A stretch of DNA of 64,000 nt from Streptomyces sp. Q6 (GCF_036967205.1 NZ_CP146022.1:7130001-7194000); one strand, 5' to 3'. Shown: positions 35,922-47,778, counted from the first letter of the stretch. A program made the numbers and translations. Notes: generated from the letters alone by a model not told the origin.

Positions 35922-36672
35922 GTGTCGTACCGCACCGCACTCGCTCAGGTCCTCACCCAAGTCGTCGCCCCGGCCGCCCGACTGGCGCGCGCCCGGGGCG
36001 TGTTCCCGCGCTCGGCCGTGACGGAGCTCGGCCGGGCCGGGCTCCTCGGCCTCACCGTGGCCCCGGAGCGCGGCGGCGCGGGTCTCGGGCTCGCGGAGGC
36101 CGCCGACGTCGTCGAGCGCACCGCGCGCGTCTGCCCGGCGACGGCCGCCGTGCTCCGGTCCCACTACGCGGCGGCCACGGTCGTCGAGGCGTACGGCGGA
36201 GACTGGCTGCGCGGCGAGATCGCCGCCGGGCGGCATCTGCTCGGCCTCGCGCTCGCGGAGGGCGAGTGCGCGGGTCCGGCGGCGGGTGACGGGCTGCTCG
36301 CGCCCCGCGCCACGGCCGAGCGGTGCGGCGGGGTGGTGGCGCTGCGCGGGCGCAAGCACCAGGTCGTCGCGGCGGGGAGGCCGACACGTACGTCTGGTCG
36401 GCGCGGTCCGTCGCGGCGGGGAGGGGCTCGGCCTGTGGCTGGTTCCGGCGCACGCCTCCGGGCTCTTCGTCCCGGCCCGGTCGGGGTGTTCGGGGCCGCG
36501 CGGCAGCGCCACGTCCACGGTTCTCGCGGATCCGGTCCTGGTGCCGGCCGAGGCGATGCTGGGCGAGGGTGGCGGCGGAGCGGACGTCCTGCGAGGTGTC
36601 GTGCTGCCGTGGCTCGCCGAGTTCGGGGCGGCGAAGGCGGCGGATGCGGGCGTACCGCTGGCGGTGTCCTGA
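35922..36672 (+). pseudogene. Acyl-CoA dehydrogenase-like gene, frameshifted and truncated
   Basis: The GTG at 35922 follows GAGGGGG and starts an acyl-CoA dehydrogenase N-terminal domain: ARLARARGVFPRSAVTELGR, GLTVAPERGGAGLGLAEAAD and ATVVEAYGGDWLRGEIAAGR. The frame is lost near 36374-36378 and again near 36415-36425, each time by one base. Stitched frames give GRKHQVVAAGEADTYVWSAR, then GLGLWLVPAHASGLFVP and DVLRGVVLPWLAEFGAAKA. Even repaired it is only about 250 residues, lacking the C-terminal helical domain of the usual 380-residue enzyme, so it is probably a true remnant. It sits just beyond operator D2. Confidence 0.6.
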
Positions 36673-36761
36673 CCCGCCGACACCGGTGCTCAACATGGGC
36701 CCGGCGTAGGGAAGTTGGCGGGTGGACGGGCCGTGATTCCGTCCAGGCTCTTTACGGCGGG

Positions 36762-36784
36762 CTTCTGTATACAGAAGTCTGTAT
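36762..36784. promoter_or_regulatory. Operator site E upstream of the formate dehydrogenase operon
   Basis: CTTCTGTATACAGAAG (36762-36777) is a perfect 16-base palindrome, followed at once by another TCTGTAT half-site (36778-36784). It lies about 45-65 bases before the first start codon of the operon, where a repressor could block initiation. Confidence 0.7.
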
Positions 36785-36827
36785 GGGGTAGTGTCCCAGT
36801 CTCCTGCACCTCTCGCCGGGGACCCGC

Positions 36828-37322
36828 ATGACGGAGGCGAAAGCGATCATGACGACCAGCGGGACGGATACGACGGTCGAGAGCGTGGTCAGGAGGGTCG
36901 CGTCCGCGCATCGTGGCGAGCGCGGCGCACTGTTGCCCGTACTCCACGCCGTACAGGCCGAGTTGGGATACGTACCGCAGGCGGCGATCCAGGTCCTCGC
37001 CGACGAGTTCAACCTCTCGCGGGCCGACGTCCATGGAGTCGTGACCTTCTACCACGACTTCCGCAGCGCTCCCGCGGGCCGCACGACGGTCCGCGTCTGC
37101 CGCGCCGAAGCCTGCCAAGCCCTCGGCACCGACAGGCTAATGACCCACCTGCGGGAGTCGGGGCACACGCTCGGCGAGACCAGCGCGGACGGCTCCGCCA
37201 CCGTCGAGCAGGTCTTCTGCCTCGGCAACTGCGCGCTCGGCCCGTCGGTGGAGGTGGACGGACGGCTGTACGGCCGCGTCACCCCCGAACGCCTCGCCTC
37301 GCTCCTCAACGGGACGGTGTGA
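36828..37322 (+). CDS. fdsG: NAD-dependent formate dehydrogenase gamma subunit (NuoE-like, 2Fe-2S)
   Basis: 164 residues of the thioredoxin-like 2Fe-2S ferredoxin family (NuoE, FdsG, HoxE). Four cluster cysteines are visible: Cys91 and Cys96 (VRVCRAEACQAL) and Cys131 and Cys135 (FCLGNCALG). Family motifs ALLPVLHAVQAELGYVP and ADVHGVVTFYHDF are kept. An internal ATG at 36849 with GGAGG 10 bases upstream may be the true start, giving 157 residues. It is the first gene of a tightly packed operon (3 bases to the next gene) under operator site E. It carries electrons between the formate-oxidising subunit and NAD. Confidence 0.9.
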   Translation: MTEAKAIMTTSGTDTTVESVVRRVASAHRGERGALLPVLHAVQAELGYVPQAAIQVLADEFNLSRADVHGVVTFYHDFRSAPAGRTTVRVCRAEACQALGTDRLMTHLRESGHTLGETSADGSATVEQVFCLGNCALGPSVEVDGRLYGRVTPERLASLLNGTV

Positions 37323-37325
37323 CCA

Positions 37326-38938
<1,613 letters not shown>

Positions 38939-38942
<4 letters not shown>

Positions 38943-41734
38943 CGCTCCTGAAGGAACCCGACTTCGGCACCCCCGAGCGGCCGGGCGAGGCCACGGTCTC
39001 GGTCGAGGTCGACGGGATACCGGTGAGCGTGCCCGAAGGCACCTCGGTGCTGCGCGCCGCCGCCGAGGCGGGCATCGACATCCCCAAGCTCTGCGCCACC
39101 GACAGCCTGGAGGCGTTCGGTTCGTGCCGGCTGTGCGTGGTGGAGATCGACGGGCGGCGCGGCACCCCCGCCTCGTGCACCACCCCCTGCGCCGACGGCA
39201 TGTCCGTGCGCACGCAGACGCCGAAGGTGGAGAAGCTGCGCCAGGGCGTCATGGAGTTGTACCTCTCCGACCACCCCCTCGACTGCCTGACCTGCCCCGC
39301 CAACGGCGACTGCGAACTCCAGGACATGGCGGGCGTGGTGGGCGTGCGCCAGGTCCGCTACGGCTACGACGGCGAGAACCACCTCGACGCGCAGAAGGAC
39401 ACCTCCAACCCGTACTTCGACTTCGACCCGTCCAAGTGCATCGCCTGCTCGCGCTGCGTACGGGCCTGCGGCGAGGTACAGGGCACGTTCGCGCTGACCA
39501 TCGAGGGGCGGGGCTTCGAGTCCAAGGTCGCGGCGGGCGCGGGGGAGTCGTTCCTCGACTCCGAGTGCGTCTCCTGCGGCGCCTGCGTCCAGGCCTGTCC
39601 GACCTCGACCCTGCAAGAGCGCTCCGTCGTCGAACTCGGCATGCCCACCCGCTCGGTCGTCACCACCTGCGCGTACTGCGGCGTCGGATGCAGCTTCAAG
39701 GCGGAACTGCGCGGCGACGAACTCGTCCGCATGGTCCCCCACAAGGACGGGGGCGCCAACGAGGGCCACTCCTGCGTCAAGGGCCGCTTCGCGTTCGGCT
39801 ACGCCACCCACCCCGACCGCAAGCTCAAGCCCATGGTCCGCGACCGGATCACCGACCCGTGGCGCGAGGTCGACTGGGACGAGGCGATCGGCACGGTCGC
39901 CCGCCGTATGCGCGAGATCCAGGACCGGCACGGGACGGGCGCGATCGGCGCGATCTCGTCGTCGCGGTGCACCAACGAAGAGGTGTACGTCGTCCAGAAG
40001 ATGGTCCGCGCCGCCTTCGGCAACAACAACATCGACACCTGCGCCCGCGTCTGCCACTCACCCACCGGCTACGGCCTGAAGCAGACCTTCGGCGAGTCCG
40101 CGGGCACCCAGGACTTCCGCTCGGTCGCCGAGGCCGACGTCATCATGGTCATCGGCGCCAACCCGACCGACGGACACCCGGTGTTCGCCTCGCGGATGAA
40201 GCGGCGCCTGCGCGAGGGCGCGGAGCTGATCGTCGTCGACCCGCGCCGCATCGACCTGGTGCGCTCCCCGCACATCCAGGCGGCGCACCACCTCCAGCTG
40301 CGGCCCAGCACCAACGTGGCCGTGGTCAACGCCATGGCGCACGTCGTCGTCACCGAGGGTCTGGCCGACAAGGGGTTCGTCGCGGCGCGCTGCGAGGGCT
40401 ACGAGGAGTGGGCCGCGTTCGTGGGCCGCGACGAGAACAGCCCCGAGGCCGTCGAGGACATCACCGGCGTCCCGGCCGCCGAACTGCGCGCCGCCGCCCG
40501 CCTCTACGCGAGCGCCCCCAACGGCGCCATCTACTACGGCCTCGGCGTCACCGAGCACAGCCAGGGCTCGACCATGGTCATGGGAATGGCCAACCTCGCG
40601 ATGGCCTGCGGCAACATCGGCCGCGACGGCGTCGGCGTCAACCCGCTGCGCGGCCAGAACAACGTGCAGGGCTCCTGCGACATGGGCTCCTTCCCGCACG
40701 AACTGCCCGGCTACCGGCACGTCTCCGACGACGCGGTGCGCGGCGTCTTCGAGGACCTGTGGGGCGGCACGATCCTCGCCGAACCGGGCCTGCGCATCCC
40801 CAACATGTTCGACGCGGCGATCGACGGCACGTTCCGCGGCCTGTTCGTGCACGGCGAGGACATCGCCCAGTCCGACCCGAACCTGAAGCACGTCACGGCG
40901 GCGCTCGAAGCGATGGACCTGGTCGTCGTCCAGGACCTGTTCCTCAACGAGACCGCCAAGTTCGCGCACGTCTTCCTGCCCGGCGCCTCCTTCCTGGAGA
41001 AGGACGGCACGTTCACCAACGCCGAGCGCCGCATCAACCGGGTCCGCTCCGTGATGAAGCCGAAGTCGGGCCGGCACGAGTGGCAGATCGTCTGCGACAT
41101 CGCCACCGCCATGGGCCACCCGATGGCGTACGACCACCCGTCGCAGATCATGGACGAGATCGCGCGGGTCACCCCCACCTTCGCGGGCGTCTCCTTCGAC
41201 CTCATCGACAAGCTCGGCAGCGTCCAGTGGCCGTGCGACGAGCAGGCCCCCGAGGGCACTCCGGTCATGCACGTCGACGCGTTCGTGCGCGGCAAGGGCA
41301 AGTTCGTCGTCACGGCGTACGTACCGACGAAGGAGCGCAGCACGCGCAAGTTCCCGCTGGTCCTGACGACCGGCCGGATCCTGAGCCAGTACAACGTCGG
41401 CGCGCAGACCCGCCGCACCGGCAACGTCGCCTGGCACGCCGAGGACGTCCTCGAACTGCATCCGCACGACGCCGAGGAGCGCGGGATCGCCGACGGCGAC
41501 CTCGTCACCCTCGCCAGCAGGGTCGGTGCGACGACCCTGCACGCGCGGATCTCCGACCGGATGCCGCCCGGCGTCGTCTACACCACGTTCCACCACCCCG
41601 TCACCGGCGCGAACGTGGTGACCACCGAGAACTCCGACTGGGCGACCAACTGCCCGGAGTACAAGGTGACCGCCGTCCAGGTCGGCCGGGCGCGGGCCGA
41701 GGCCGCCGGACCGCTCGTCACGGCGGGGGACTGA
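38939..41734 (+). CDS. fdsA: Formate dehydrogenase alpha subunit, molybdenum/tungsten bis-MGD type
   Basis: 931 residues. An N-terminal 2Fe-2S domain has Cys52, Cys63, Cys66 and Cys80. A His-Cys3 cluster stretch follows (SDHPLDCLTCPANGDCELQ), then two 4Fe-4S ferredoxin motifs (CIACSRCVRAC and CVSCGACVQACP). The catalytic part begins with its own cluster (TTCAYCGVGCSFK). The molybdenum ligand is cysteine, not selenocysteine, in CARVCHSPTGYGL, with the essential His next to it. It oxidises formate to CO2 in the cytoplasm and depends on FdhD (25.4 kb). Start ATG at 38939 overlaps the beta-subunit stop; the delta gene follows after one base. No in-frame TGA is present. Confidence 0.94.
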
Positions 41735-41735
41735 C

Positions 41736-41948
41736 ATGGCGGGCGCGCTCCCGGCGGAGAGCCGGATGGCCAACGACATCGCCGCGCACCACGGTCACCT
41801 GCCGGGTCCGGCCGCCGCCGAGGCGATCGCCGGGCACCTGGGCCGGTTCTGGGACCCGCGCATGCGGGAGCGGCTCTTCGCCGCCGTCGACGACGGAGCG
41901 GACGAGCTCCACCCGCTCGTGGTCGCGGCGGTGCTCCTGCTGCGCTGA
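41736..41948 (+). CDS. fdsD: Formate dehydrogenase delta subunit (FdsD-like)
   Basis: 70-residue small protein. RMANDIAAHHGHLPG and IAGHLGRFWDPRMRERLF match the FdsD family, a cofactor-maturation or stability partner of soluble formate dehydrogenases. It starts one base after the alpha-subunit stop and ends the operon. The first 10 residues precede the family's usual MAND start, so ATG at 41766 is a possible alternative. Confidence 0.88.
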   Translation: MAGALPAESRMANDIAAHHGHLPGPAAAEAIAGHLGRFWDPRMRERLFAAVDDGADELHPLVVAAVLLLR

Positions 41949-42034
41949 TCGGCCCCGCAGCCACCTCCTGACGTCGTGTCATGACCCGCGCGCTGTGCGG
42001 CGCGCGGGTGAGGCACGACTCAGCCCACTCAGTG

Positions 42035-42044
42035 CATACAGTAT
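42035..42044. promoter_or_regulatory. Operator site F upstream of the ketopantoate reductase gene
   Basis: GTGCATACAGTATCC contains ATACAGTAT at 42036-42044, the same core as site D2 read in the opposite direction. It is 40 bases upstream of the ATG. Confidence 0.6.
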
Positions 42045-42083
42045 CCACCCCTCCGTACCCTCGAATGCCCTGGAGGAGCCACC

Positions 42084-43055
42084 ATGAAGATCGCAGTCCT
42101 CGGAGCCGGCGCCATCGGCGCCTACGTAGGAGCGGCGCTGCACCGCGGCGGCGCGGACGTCCATCTCGTCGCCCGCGGCCCGCACCTGCGGGCGATCCGG
42201 CAGCACGGCGTCCGCGTCCTCAGCGCGCGCGGCGACTTCACCGCCCACCCGCACGCCACCGACGACCCGCACGAGATCGGCCCCGTGGACTACGTGTTCC
42301 TCGGACTCAAGGCACACTCCTACGCCTCCAGCGGCGCACTCGTCGCCCCGCTCCTGGGCGAGCACACCGCCGTCGTCGCCGGACAGAACGGCATCCCCTG
42401 GTGGTACTTCCACAAGCTGGCGGGCCCCTACGAGGGCCGCAGGATCGAGGCCGTCGATCCGGGCGGCGCGACCAGCAAGGTGCTTGCCCCCGAGCGGGCC
42501 GTCGGCTGTGTCGTCTACCCCGCGACCGTCATCGAGTCCCCGGGCGTCATCCGGCACCTGGAAGGCACCCGGTTCTCCCTCGGCGAACCGGGCGGCGGCG
42601 TCTCGGAGCGCTGTGCGGCGCTGAGCGAGGCGATGATCGCGGGCGGACTCAAGTGCCCCGTCGAGGAGAACCTGCGCGACGACATCTGGATCAAGCTCAT
42701 GGGCAACGCCGCCTTCAACCCGATCAGCGCCCTCACCCGGGCCACCATGGTCGACATCTGCCGCCACCCGCTCACCCGGACCGTGGTCACCCGCGTCATG
42801 GAGGAGATCCTCGACATCGCGGCCCGCGTCGGCAGCACCCCGGACATCTCCATCGAGAAGCGGCTGCGCGGCGCCGAGGGCGTGGGCCACCACAAGACGT
42901 CCATGCTCCAGGACCTCGAAGCCGGCAAGCAGTTGGAACTCGACGCCATCGTCACGGCGGTGGTGGAGATGGCCGACATCACCGGCGCCGAGGCCCCGAC
43001 CCTGCGGACCGTGCACGCCGCCACGGACCTGCTGGCACGCACCGCGGGCCCCTAG
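42084..43055 (+). CDS. panE: 2-Dehydropantoate 2-reductase (ketopantoate reductase) family protein
   Basis: 323 residues of the PanE/ApbA family. The NADP-binding Rossmann start is MKIAVLGAGAIGAYVGAAL. The catalytic lysine is in DIWIKLMGNAAFNP with the conserved NAAFNPISALT, and the C-terminal helical domain contains EGVGHHKTSMLQDLEAGK with the substrate-binding SMLQDLE. It would reduce ketopantoate to pantoate for CoA synthesis, or a related 2-keto acid. Because it stands alone under operator site F inside an oxalate locus, a locus-specific 2-oxoacid substrate is also possible. ATG follows GGAGGAG. Confidence 0.85.
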   Translation: MKIAVLGAGAIGAYVGAALHRGGADVHLVARGPHLRAIRQHGVRVLSARGDFTAHPHATDDPHEIGPVDYVFLGLKAHSYASSGALVAPLLGEHTAVVAGQNGIPWWYFHKLAGPYEGRRIEAVDPGGATSKVLAPERAVGCVVYPATVIESPGVIRHLEGTRFSLGEPGGGVSERCAALSEAMIAGGLKCPVEENLRDDIWIKLMGNAAFNPISALTRATMVDICRHPLTRTVVTRVMEEILDIAARVGSTPDISIEKRLRGAEGVGHHKTSMLQDLEAGKQLELDAIVTAVVEMADITGAEAPTLRTVHAATDLLARTAGP

Positions 43056-43058
43056 ACC

Positions 43059-43104
43059 GTGCGGGGCGTTGCCCGGCGCCGCGACGCCGGGCAACGCACC
43101 GCAC
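43059..43104 (+). terminator. Terminator after the ketopantoate reductase gene
   Basis: 20-bp stem with one mismatch, GTGCGGGGCGTTGCCCGGCG (43059-43078) and CGCCGGGCAACGCACCGCAC (43085-43104), 6-base loop, immediately after the stop codon. Confidence 0.88.
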
Positions 43105-43200
43105 GCCCGAGTCGGCTCCCGGCCCTTGCCAGCCGCGCCCGGCGGGGGCACGCTTCGGAAGACGCGCAAGATCACTTCGCCCGTGGTGGGGGAGACGTAG

Positions 43201-44138
43201 ATGCTGTTCCGGCAGTTGGAGTACTTCGTGGCGGTCGCCCGCGAGCGGCACTTCGCGCGGGCCGCCGAGTCCTGCTACGTCTCCCAGCCCGCGCTCTCGG
43301 CTGCCATCGCCAAGCTGGAGCGGGAGCTGAACGTCACGCTCATCAACCGGGGCCACAACTACCAGGGTCTGACCCCGGAGGGCGAGCGGCTCGTCGTGTG
43401 GGCCAAACGCATCCTCGCCGAGCAGGAGGCGTTCAAGGCCGAGGTGGCCGCCGTCCAGTCGGGCATCACCGGCATCCTGCGCCTCGGCACGGACCCGACG
43501 GCGTCCACCACCCTGGCGCTGCCGGTCGCCGCGTTCTGCTCGGCGCACCCGCTGGCCAAGGTCCAGGTCCGCTCACGCCTGTCCACCAAGGAACTCCACC
43601 GCCAGCTGCGCGACTTCGAACTGGACGTGGCGATAGCCCACTTCGACCCCGGCGACCAGGAAGGACTCCAGGTCGTCCCGCTCTACCAGGAGCGGTACAT
43701 GCTCCTGGTCCCCGACGGCCAGATCACCTCGCAGACCGGCAGCGTCACCTGGGCGGACGCGGCCCAGCTGCCCCTCGCGCTGCTCACCCCCGACATGCGG
43801 ATCCGGCAGATCGTCGACAAGGTCTTCGCCGACCAGGGCTTCGAGGTGACCCCGCAGGTCGAGACCGACTCCATCGCCGCCCTGTACGCGCATGTGGGCG
43901 GCGGGGAATGGGCGAGCATCGTGCCCCATACGTGGCTGCGCGCGATGCCCGTCGTCGGCCGCGCGAGGGCGCTGCCGCTGGTCGCGCCCGCCGCCGGCGC
44001 CCAGGTCTCGGTGGCGATCCACGCGGGCACCCCGGCTCGGTCGCGGCCCGCGCCTTCGTCAGCGCCGCGACCGCCCTCAACCTCGACGAGATCTTCGACC
44101 AGCCGCGGACCCCGGCGCCAAAGACCCGGGTGCGCTGA
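43201..44138 (+). pseudogene. LysR-family transcriptional regulator, frameshifted near the C terminus
   Basis: N-terminal helix-turn-helix of the LysR family (ARAAESCYVSQPALSAAIAK, about residues 20-39), then a substrate-binding domain ending near ...PAAGAQVSVAIHAGTP. At about 44033 one base is missing. The true tail continues in the next frame as GSVAARAFVSAATALNLDEI and ends at 44138, giving 312 residues, the normal length. As written, the unshifted frame instead runs on to 44277 across the downstream gene. A frameshift this close to the end may leave a working protein or be a sequence error. It is the best candidate for the ATAG-N7-YTAT sites upstream of oxc and the FdhF-like gene. Convergent with the ligase gene, 18 bases apart. 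Confidence 0.78.
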
Positions 44139-44156
44139 CCCCCGACGCCCGCGCCC

Positions 44157-45685
44157 TCACACGTACGCGTCCCGCACGGCGGCACGGTCGAGGCCGCCCT
44201 GGGCGGTGCGGGGCAGCGCGGGCACCACGACGATGTGGTCGGGGACCGCCACCGCGGCGAGCCGGTCGCGGCAGTAGCGCAGGATCTCGTCCGGCCCGGC
44301 GCTCTCCTCCCCGCGCACCACCACGGCGGCGCCCACCCGCTGCCCCTGTCCCGCGTCGGCCACACCGAACACGACGGCCTCGGCGACGGAGGGGCAGCCG
44401 GCCAGCACGTCCTCCACGTACTCGGGCGAGATCTTCCGGCCGCCGCGCACGATGAGGTTCTCGATGCGCCCGGTCAGCGACAGATAGCCGTCCTCGTCGA
44501 GCGCGCCCAGGTCCCCGGTGCGCAGCCAGCCGTCCGTGAAACCCCGTACGGTGGCGGGCCCTTCGGCGAGATGACCGCGGGCGACGGCGGGGCCGCGCAC
44601 CCACACCTCGCCCCGCACCCCGGCCGGACAGGCCCGACCGTCCTGATCCACGACCCGCAGCTCGACCCCGCTCGCCCGGCCGACCGAGCCGTGCTTGAGG
44701 GCGCCGCGCTCCGGCAGCGGCTCGCTGGAGATCTGGTGCGCGCACTCGGTCGCCCCGTACGCGGACAGCAGCGGAGCGGCGAACGTGCGTTCAAGGGCGC
44801 GCTGGGTCGCGGCGTTCAGCGGGGCGCTGCAACTGCGCACGAACCGCAACGGCGGCAGCCGCGGCTCCTCCTCCCGGCTCTCCAGGTCTTCGAGGAGCGT
44901 CTCGTGCACGGTCGGCACCGCCGTGAACCACGTGGCGTCCGCTGCCCGCAGATCGTCCCAGAACGTCGCCGCCGAGAAGCGGCCGTCCGCGGGCAGCGCC
45001 ACCCGGCCGCCGGCCGCCAGGGAGCACAGCAGCGTGCCGAACAGCCCGTGCCCGTGGAAGAACGGCATCACCGCCACCGTCGCGTCGCCCGGCCCCAGCG
45101 CGTAGGCGGCGCAGAAGTTCCGTACGGACGCGGCCACGTTGGCCCGGGTCAGCGGCACCATGCGGGCCCGGCGCGTCGACCCGGCGGTGAGCATGACGAG
45201 CGCGTCGTCGGCGGTGAGGTCGGGCCGCCCGGCACGGCCGAGCAGGGACACCGCCGGGCCGGGGAGAGGTCCACGGCACCGGCCCGGCCCGCGTCCACCC
45301 GCAGCACCCAGTCGGCACAGGACCGCCCGCCCGGGGCGACAGCGGCCCGCGCACCCAACTCCGCGATCCGTGGGGCGAGTTCGCCGTCGGCGAGGGCCGG
45401 GTCCAGCGGGGCGACGACCAGCCCGGCCCGCGCCGCACCCAGCAGCGCGACGACGAACTCGACGGTGTTCGGCGAGACCACCGCGACCACGTCCCCGCGG
45501 CGCAGCCCCGCCCCGGCGAGCGTGCCCGCCACCTGATCCGCCATGGCCGCGAGGCACCGGTACGTCACCGGCGCCCGAGCACCCGTGACGATCAGGGCGT
45601 GGGCGTCCGGCCGTTCCCGCACCGGGCGGTCGAGCAGATCGGCCGGACCCGAGAGCTCCGGGGGCCGGTACTGGTCCGCGGCCAT
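44157..45685 (-). pseudogene. AMP-forming acyl-CoA synthetase, probable oxalate-CoA ligase, one frameshift
   Basis: Adenylate-forming enzyme of about 510 residues. ATG at 45685 follows CAGGAGG. The N-terminal part (AVVSPNTVEFVVALLGAARA) is in one frame and the rest in another, with one base missing near 45255. After the shift come VMLTAGSTRRARMVPLTRAN (a degenerate P-loop), YGATECAHQISSEPLP and the hinge/C-terminal motifs WLRTGDLGALDEDGYL and IVRGGRKISPEYVED. From memory, a TEA/C-HQ-x-SS-x-PLP stretch is characteristic of oxalyl-CoA synthetases (plant AAE3, yeast Pcs60), which fits the position next to oxc. Such an enzyme would make the oxalyl-CoA needed to prime the cycle. Confidence 0.75.
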
Positions 45686-45764
45686 GCCTTTCACCTCCTG
45701 ACAGGCTCCCAGCGAGCGTGCGGGGGCCGGACACACGCGTCCAATACCTCCTTCCGAACACCCG

Positions 45765-45862
45765 ATAGCGACCGCTTATCAAGCCGGTCACCGCAGGTCA
45801 CAGCCGCCGTCCCGGCATCGATAGACGGTGGTTATCAGCTGGTCGCCGTTGGGTCTTGGACG
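45765..45862 (+). promoter_or_regulatory. Two LysR-type sites and conserved promoter upstream of oxc
   Basis: ATAG-N7-TTAT occurs at 45765-45779 and again at 45821-45835. The second is followed by CAGCTGG and, 16 bases after TTATC, GTCTTGGACG (45853-45862), exactly as in the promoter at 31840-31884. The 262-base gap to the divergent ligase gene contains nothing else clear. Confidence 0.65.
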
Positions 45863-45947
45863 CGGCGGCACGGGCTGTCGAAGGTGAGAACAGAGCCGCA
45901 GCACCAGCAGCCGCACCGCAAGAACCCGCCCAAGGAGGCCTCGGATC

Positions 45948-47705
45948 ATGACCGCTCCCTCGACCGCTGAGAACGCCGCTGACACCACGGCGGCAACGGA
46001 CGCGCCGGCCGAGCTCACCGACGGCTACCACCTGGTCGTCGACGCGCTGAAGATGAACGGCGTCGAGACCGTCTACGGGGTGGTCGGCATCCCGGTCACG
46101 GACCTGGCCCGCCTCGCGCAGGCCGAGGGCATCCGCTACATCGGCTTCCGCCACGAGTCCAACGCCGGGCACGCCGCCGCGATCGCCGGCTACCTCACCC
46201 AGAAGCCGGGCATCGCCCTGACCGTCTCCGCGCCGGGCTTCCTCAACGGGCTCGTCGCGCTGGCCAACGCCACCACCAACTGCTTCCCGATGGTGCAGAT
46301 ATCCGGCTCCAGCGAGCGCCACCTCGTCGACCTCAAGCAGGGCGACTACGAGGAGATGGACCAACTCGCCGCCGCCCAGCCCTTCGTGAAGGCCGCCTAC
46401 CGCGTCAGCCGCGTCGAGGACATCGGCCGCGGCATCGCCCGCGCCCTGCGCACCGCCGTGTCCGGACGCCCCGGCGGCGTCTACCTCGACATCCCGGCCG
46501 CCGTGCTCGGCTCCGTCATGGACAAGGAGGCCGGCGCCGGGACGCTCAGCCGCCTCGTCGACCCGGCACCGCGCCAGCTCCCGGCCCCCGAAGCCGTGGA
46601 CCGCGCCATCGACCTGCTCGCGAACGCCGAACGCCCGCTGGTCGTGCTCGGCAAGGGCGCCGCCTACGCGCAGGCCGACGACAAGGTCCGCACCTTCATC
46701 GAGTCCACGGGCATCCCGTACGTACCGATGTCGATGGCCAAGGGCCTGCTGCCCGACGACCACCCGCAGTCCGTGGCCACCGCCCGCTCCCTGGCACTGA
46801 AGAAGGCCGACGTCGTCATGCTCGTCGGCGCCCGCCTCAACTGGCTGCTCAACCACGGCGAACGCGGCTGGAACCCCGACGCCAAGTTCATCCAGATCGA
46901 CATCGAGGCGAAGGAGATGGACAGCAACCAGCCGATCTCCGCGCCCCTCGTCGGCGACATCGAGTCCGTCCTCGACCAGCTCGCCGACCGCACCAAGCCC
47001 GGCCAGATCGCGGCCCCCGCCGCCTGGCGCGAGGAACTGGCCGCGCGCTCCGCGCAGAACGTCGCCAAGATGGCGAAGCGCCTGGAGGCCGACCCGCACC
47101 CGATGCAGTTCATGGGCGCGCTCAAGGCCGTACGCGACGTCGTGCACCAGCACCCGGACACGTACATCGTCAACGAGGGCGCCAACACCCTCGACATCGC
47201 GCGCAACGTCATCGACATGCACCACCCGCGCCGCCGTCTCGACAGCGGCACGTGGGGCGTCATGGGCATCGGCATGGGCTACGCGATCGCGGCCGCCGTC
47301 GAGAGCGGCGGCGCGCCCGTCGTCGCCATCGAGGGCGACAGCGCCTTCGGCTTCAGCGGCATGGAGATCGAGACGATCTGCCGCTACCACCTGCCCGTCA
47401 TCACCGTGATCATGAACAACGGCGGTGTGTACCGCGGCGACGAGGTCATCGGCGAGGGCCCCGCCCCCACGACCCTGATGAGCGCCGCCCGCCACGACCG
47501 GATGATCGAGGCGTTCGGCGGCACGGGCTACCGCGCCACCACCCCCGCCGAGGTCACCGCCGCCCTCTCCGAGGCCATCGCCGCCGGCGGCCCGGCCCTC
47601 ATCGACTGCGTGATCGACCCGTCGGCCGGCACCGAGAGCGGCCACATCGCGCACCTCAACCCCAAGGGCATCACCGCCGGCAACTTCACGCCCGCCGCGA
47701 AGTGA
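45948..47705 (+). CDS. oxc: Oxalyl-CoA decarboxylase
   Basis: 585-residue thiamine-diphosphate enzyme that converts oxalyl-CoA to formyl-CoA and CO2, the committed step of oxalate breakdown. The ThDP-activating glutamate lies in RHESNAGHAA (Glu70). The pyrimidine-domain glycine loop is VSAPGFLNGLVALANATTNC. The ThDP/Mg motif runs from EGDSAFGFSGMEIETI to MNNGGVYRGDE. A C-terminal SGHIAHLNPKG completes the oxalyl-CoA-specific end. A 23-residue Ala/Thr-rich extension precedes the fold. ATG follows AAGGAGG. It forms an operon with frc copy 3, 73 bases downstream. Confidence 0.96.
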   Translation: MTAPSTAENAADTTAATDAPAELTDGYHLVVDALKMNGVETVYGVVGIPVTDLARLAQAEGIRYIGFRHESNAGHAAAIAGYLTQKPGIALTVSAPGFLNGLVALANATTNCFPMVQISGSSERHLVDLKQGDYEEMDQLAAAQPFVKAAYRVSRVEDIGRGIARALRTAVSGRPGGVYLDIPAAVLGSVMDKEAGAGTLSRLVDPAPRQLPAPEAVDRAIDLLANAERPLVVLGKGAAYAQADDKVRTFIESTGIPYVPMSMAKGLLPDDHPQSVATARSLALKKADVVMLVGARLNWLLNHGERGWNPDAKFIQIDIEAKEMDSNQPISAPLVGDIESVLDQLADRTKPGQIAAPAAWREELAARSAQNVAKMAKRLEADPHPMQFMGALKAVRDVVHQHPDTYIVNEGANTLDIARNVIDMHHPRRRLDSGTWGVMGIGMGYAIAAAVESGGAPVVAIEGDSAFGFSGMEIETICRYHLPVITVIMNNGGVYRGDEVIGEGPAPTTLMSAARHDRMIEAFGGTGYRATTPAEVTAALSEAIAAGGPALIDCVIDPSAGTESGHIAHLNPKGITAGNFTPAAK

Positions 47706-47778
47706 CGCCCCGCCGCACCATCCGTCCCGCCGCACCGCCCGTCCCGTTCCCGCACGTTCACGATAAGGAAGCACGCAC

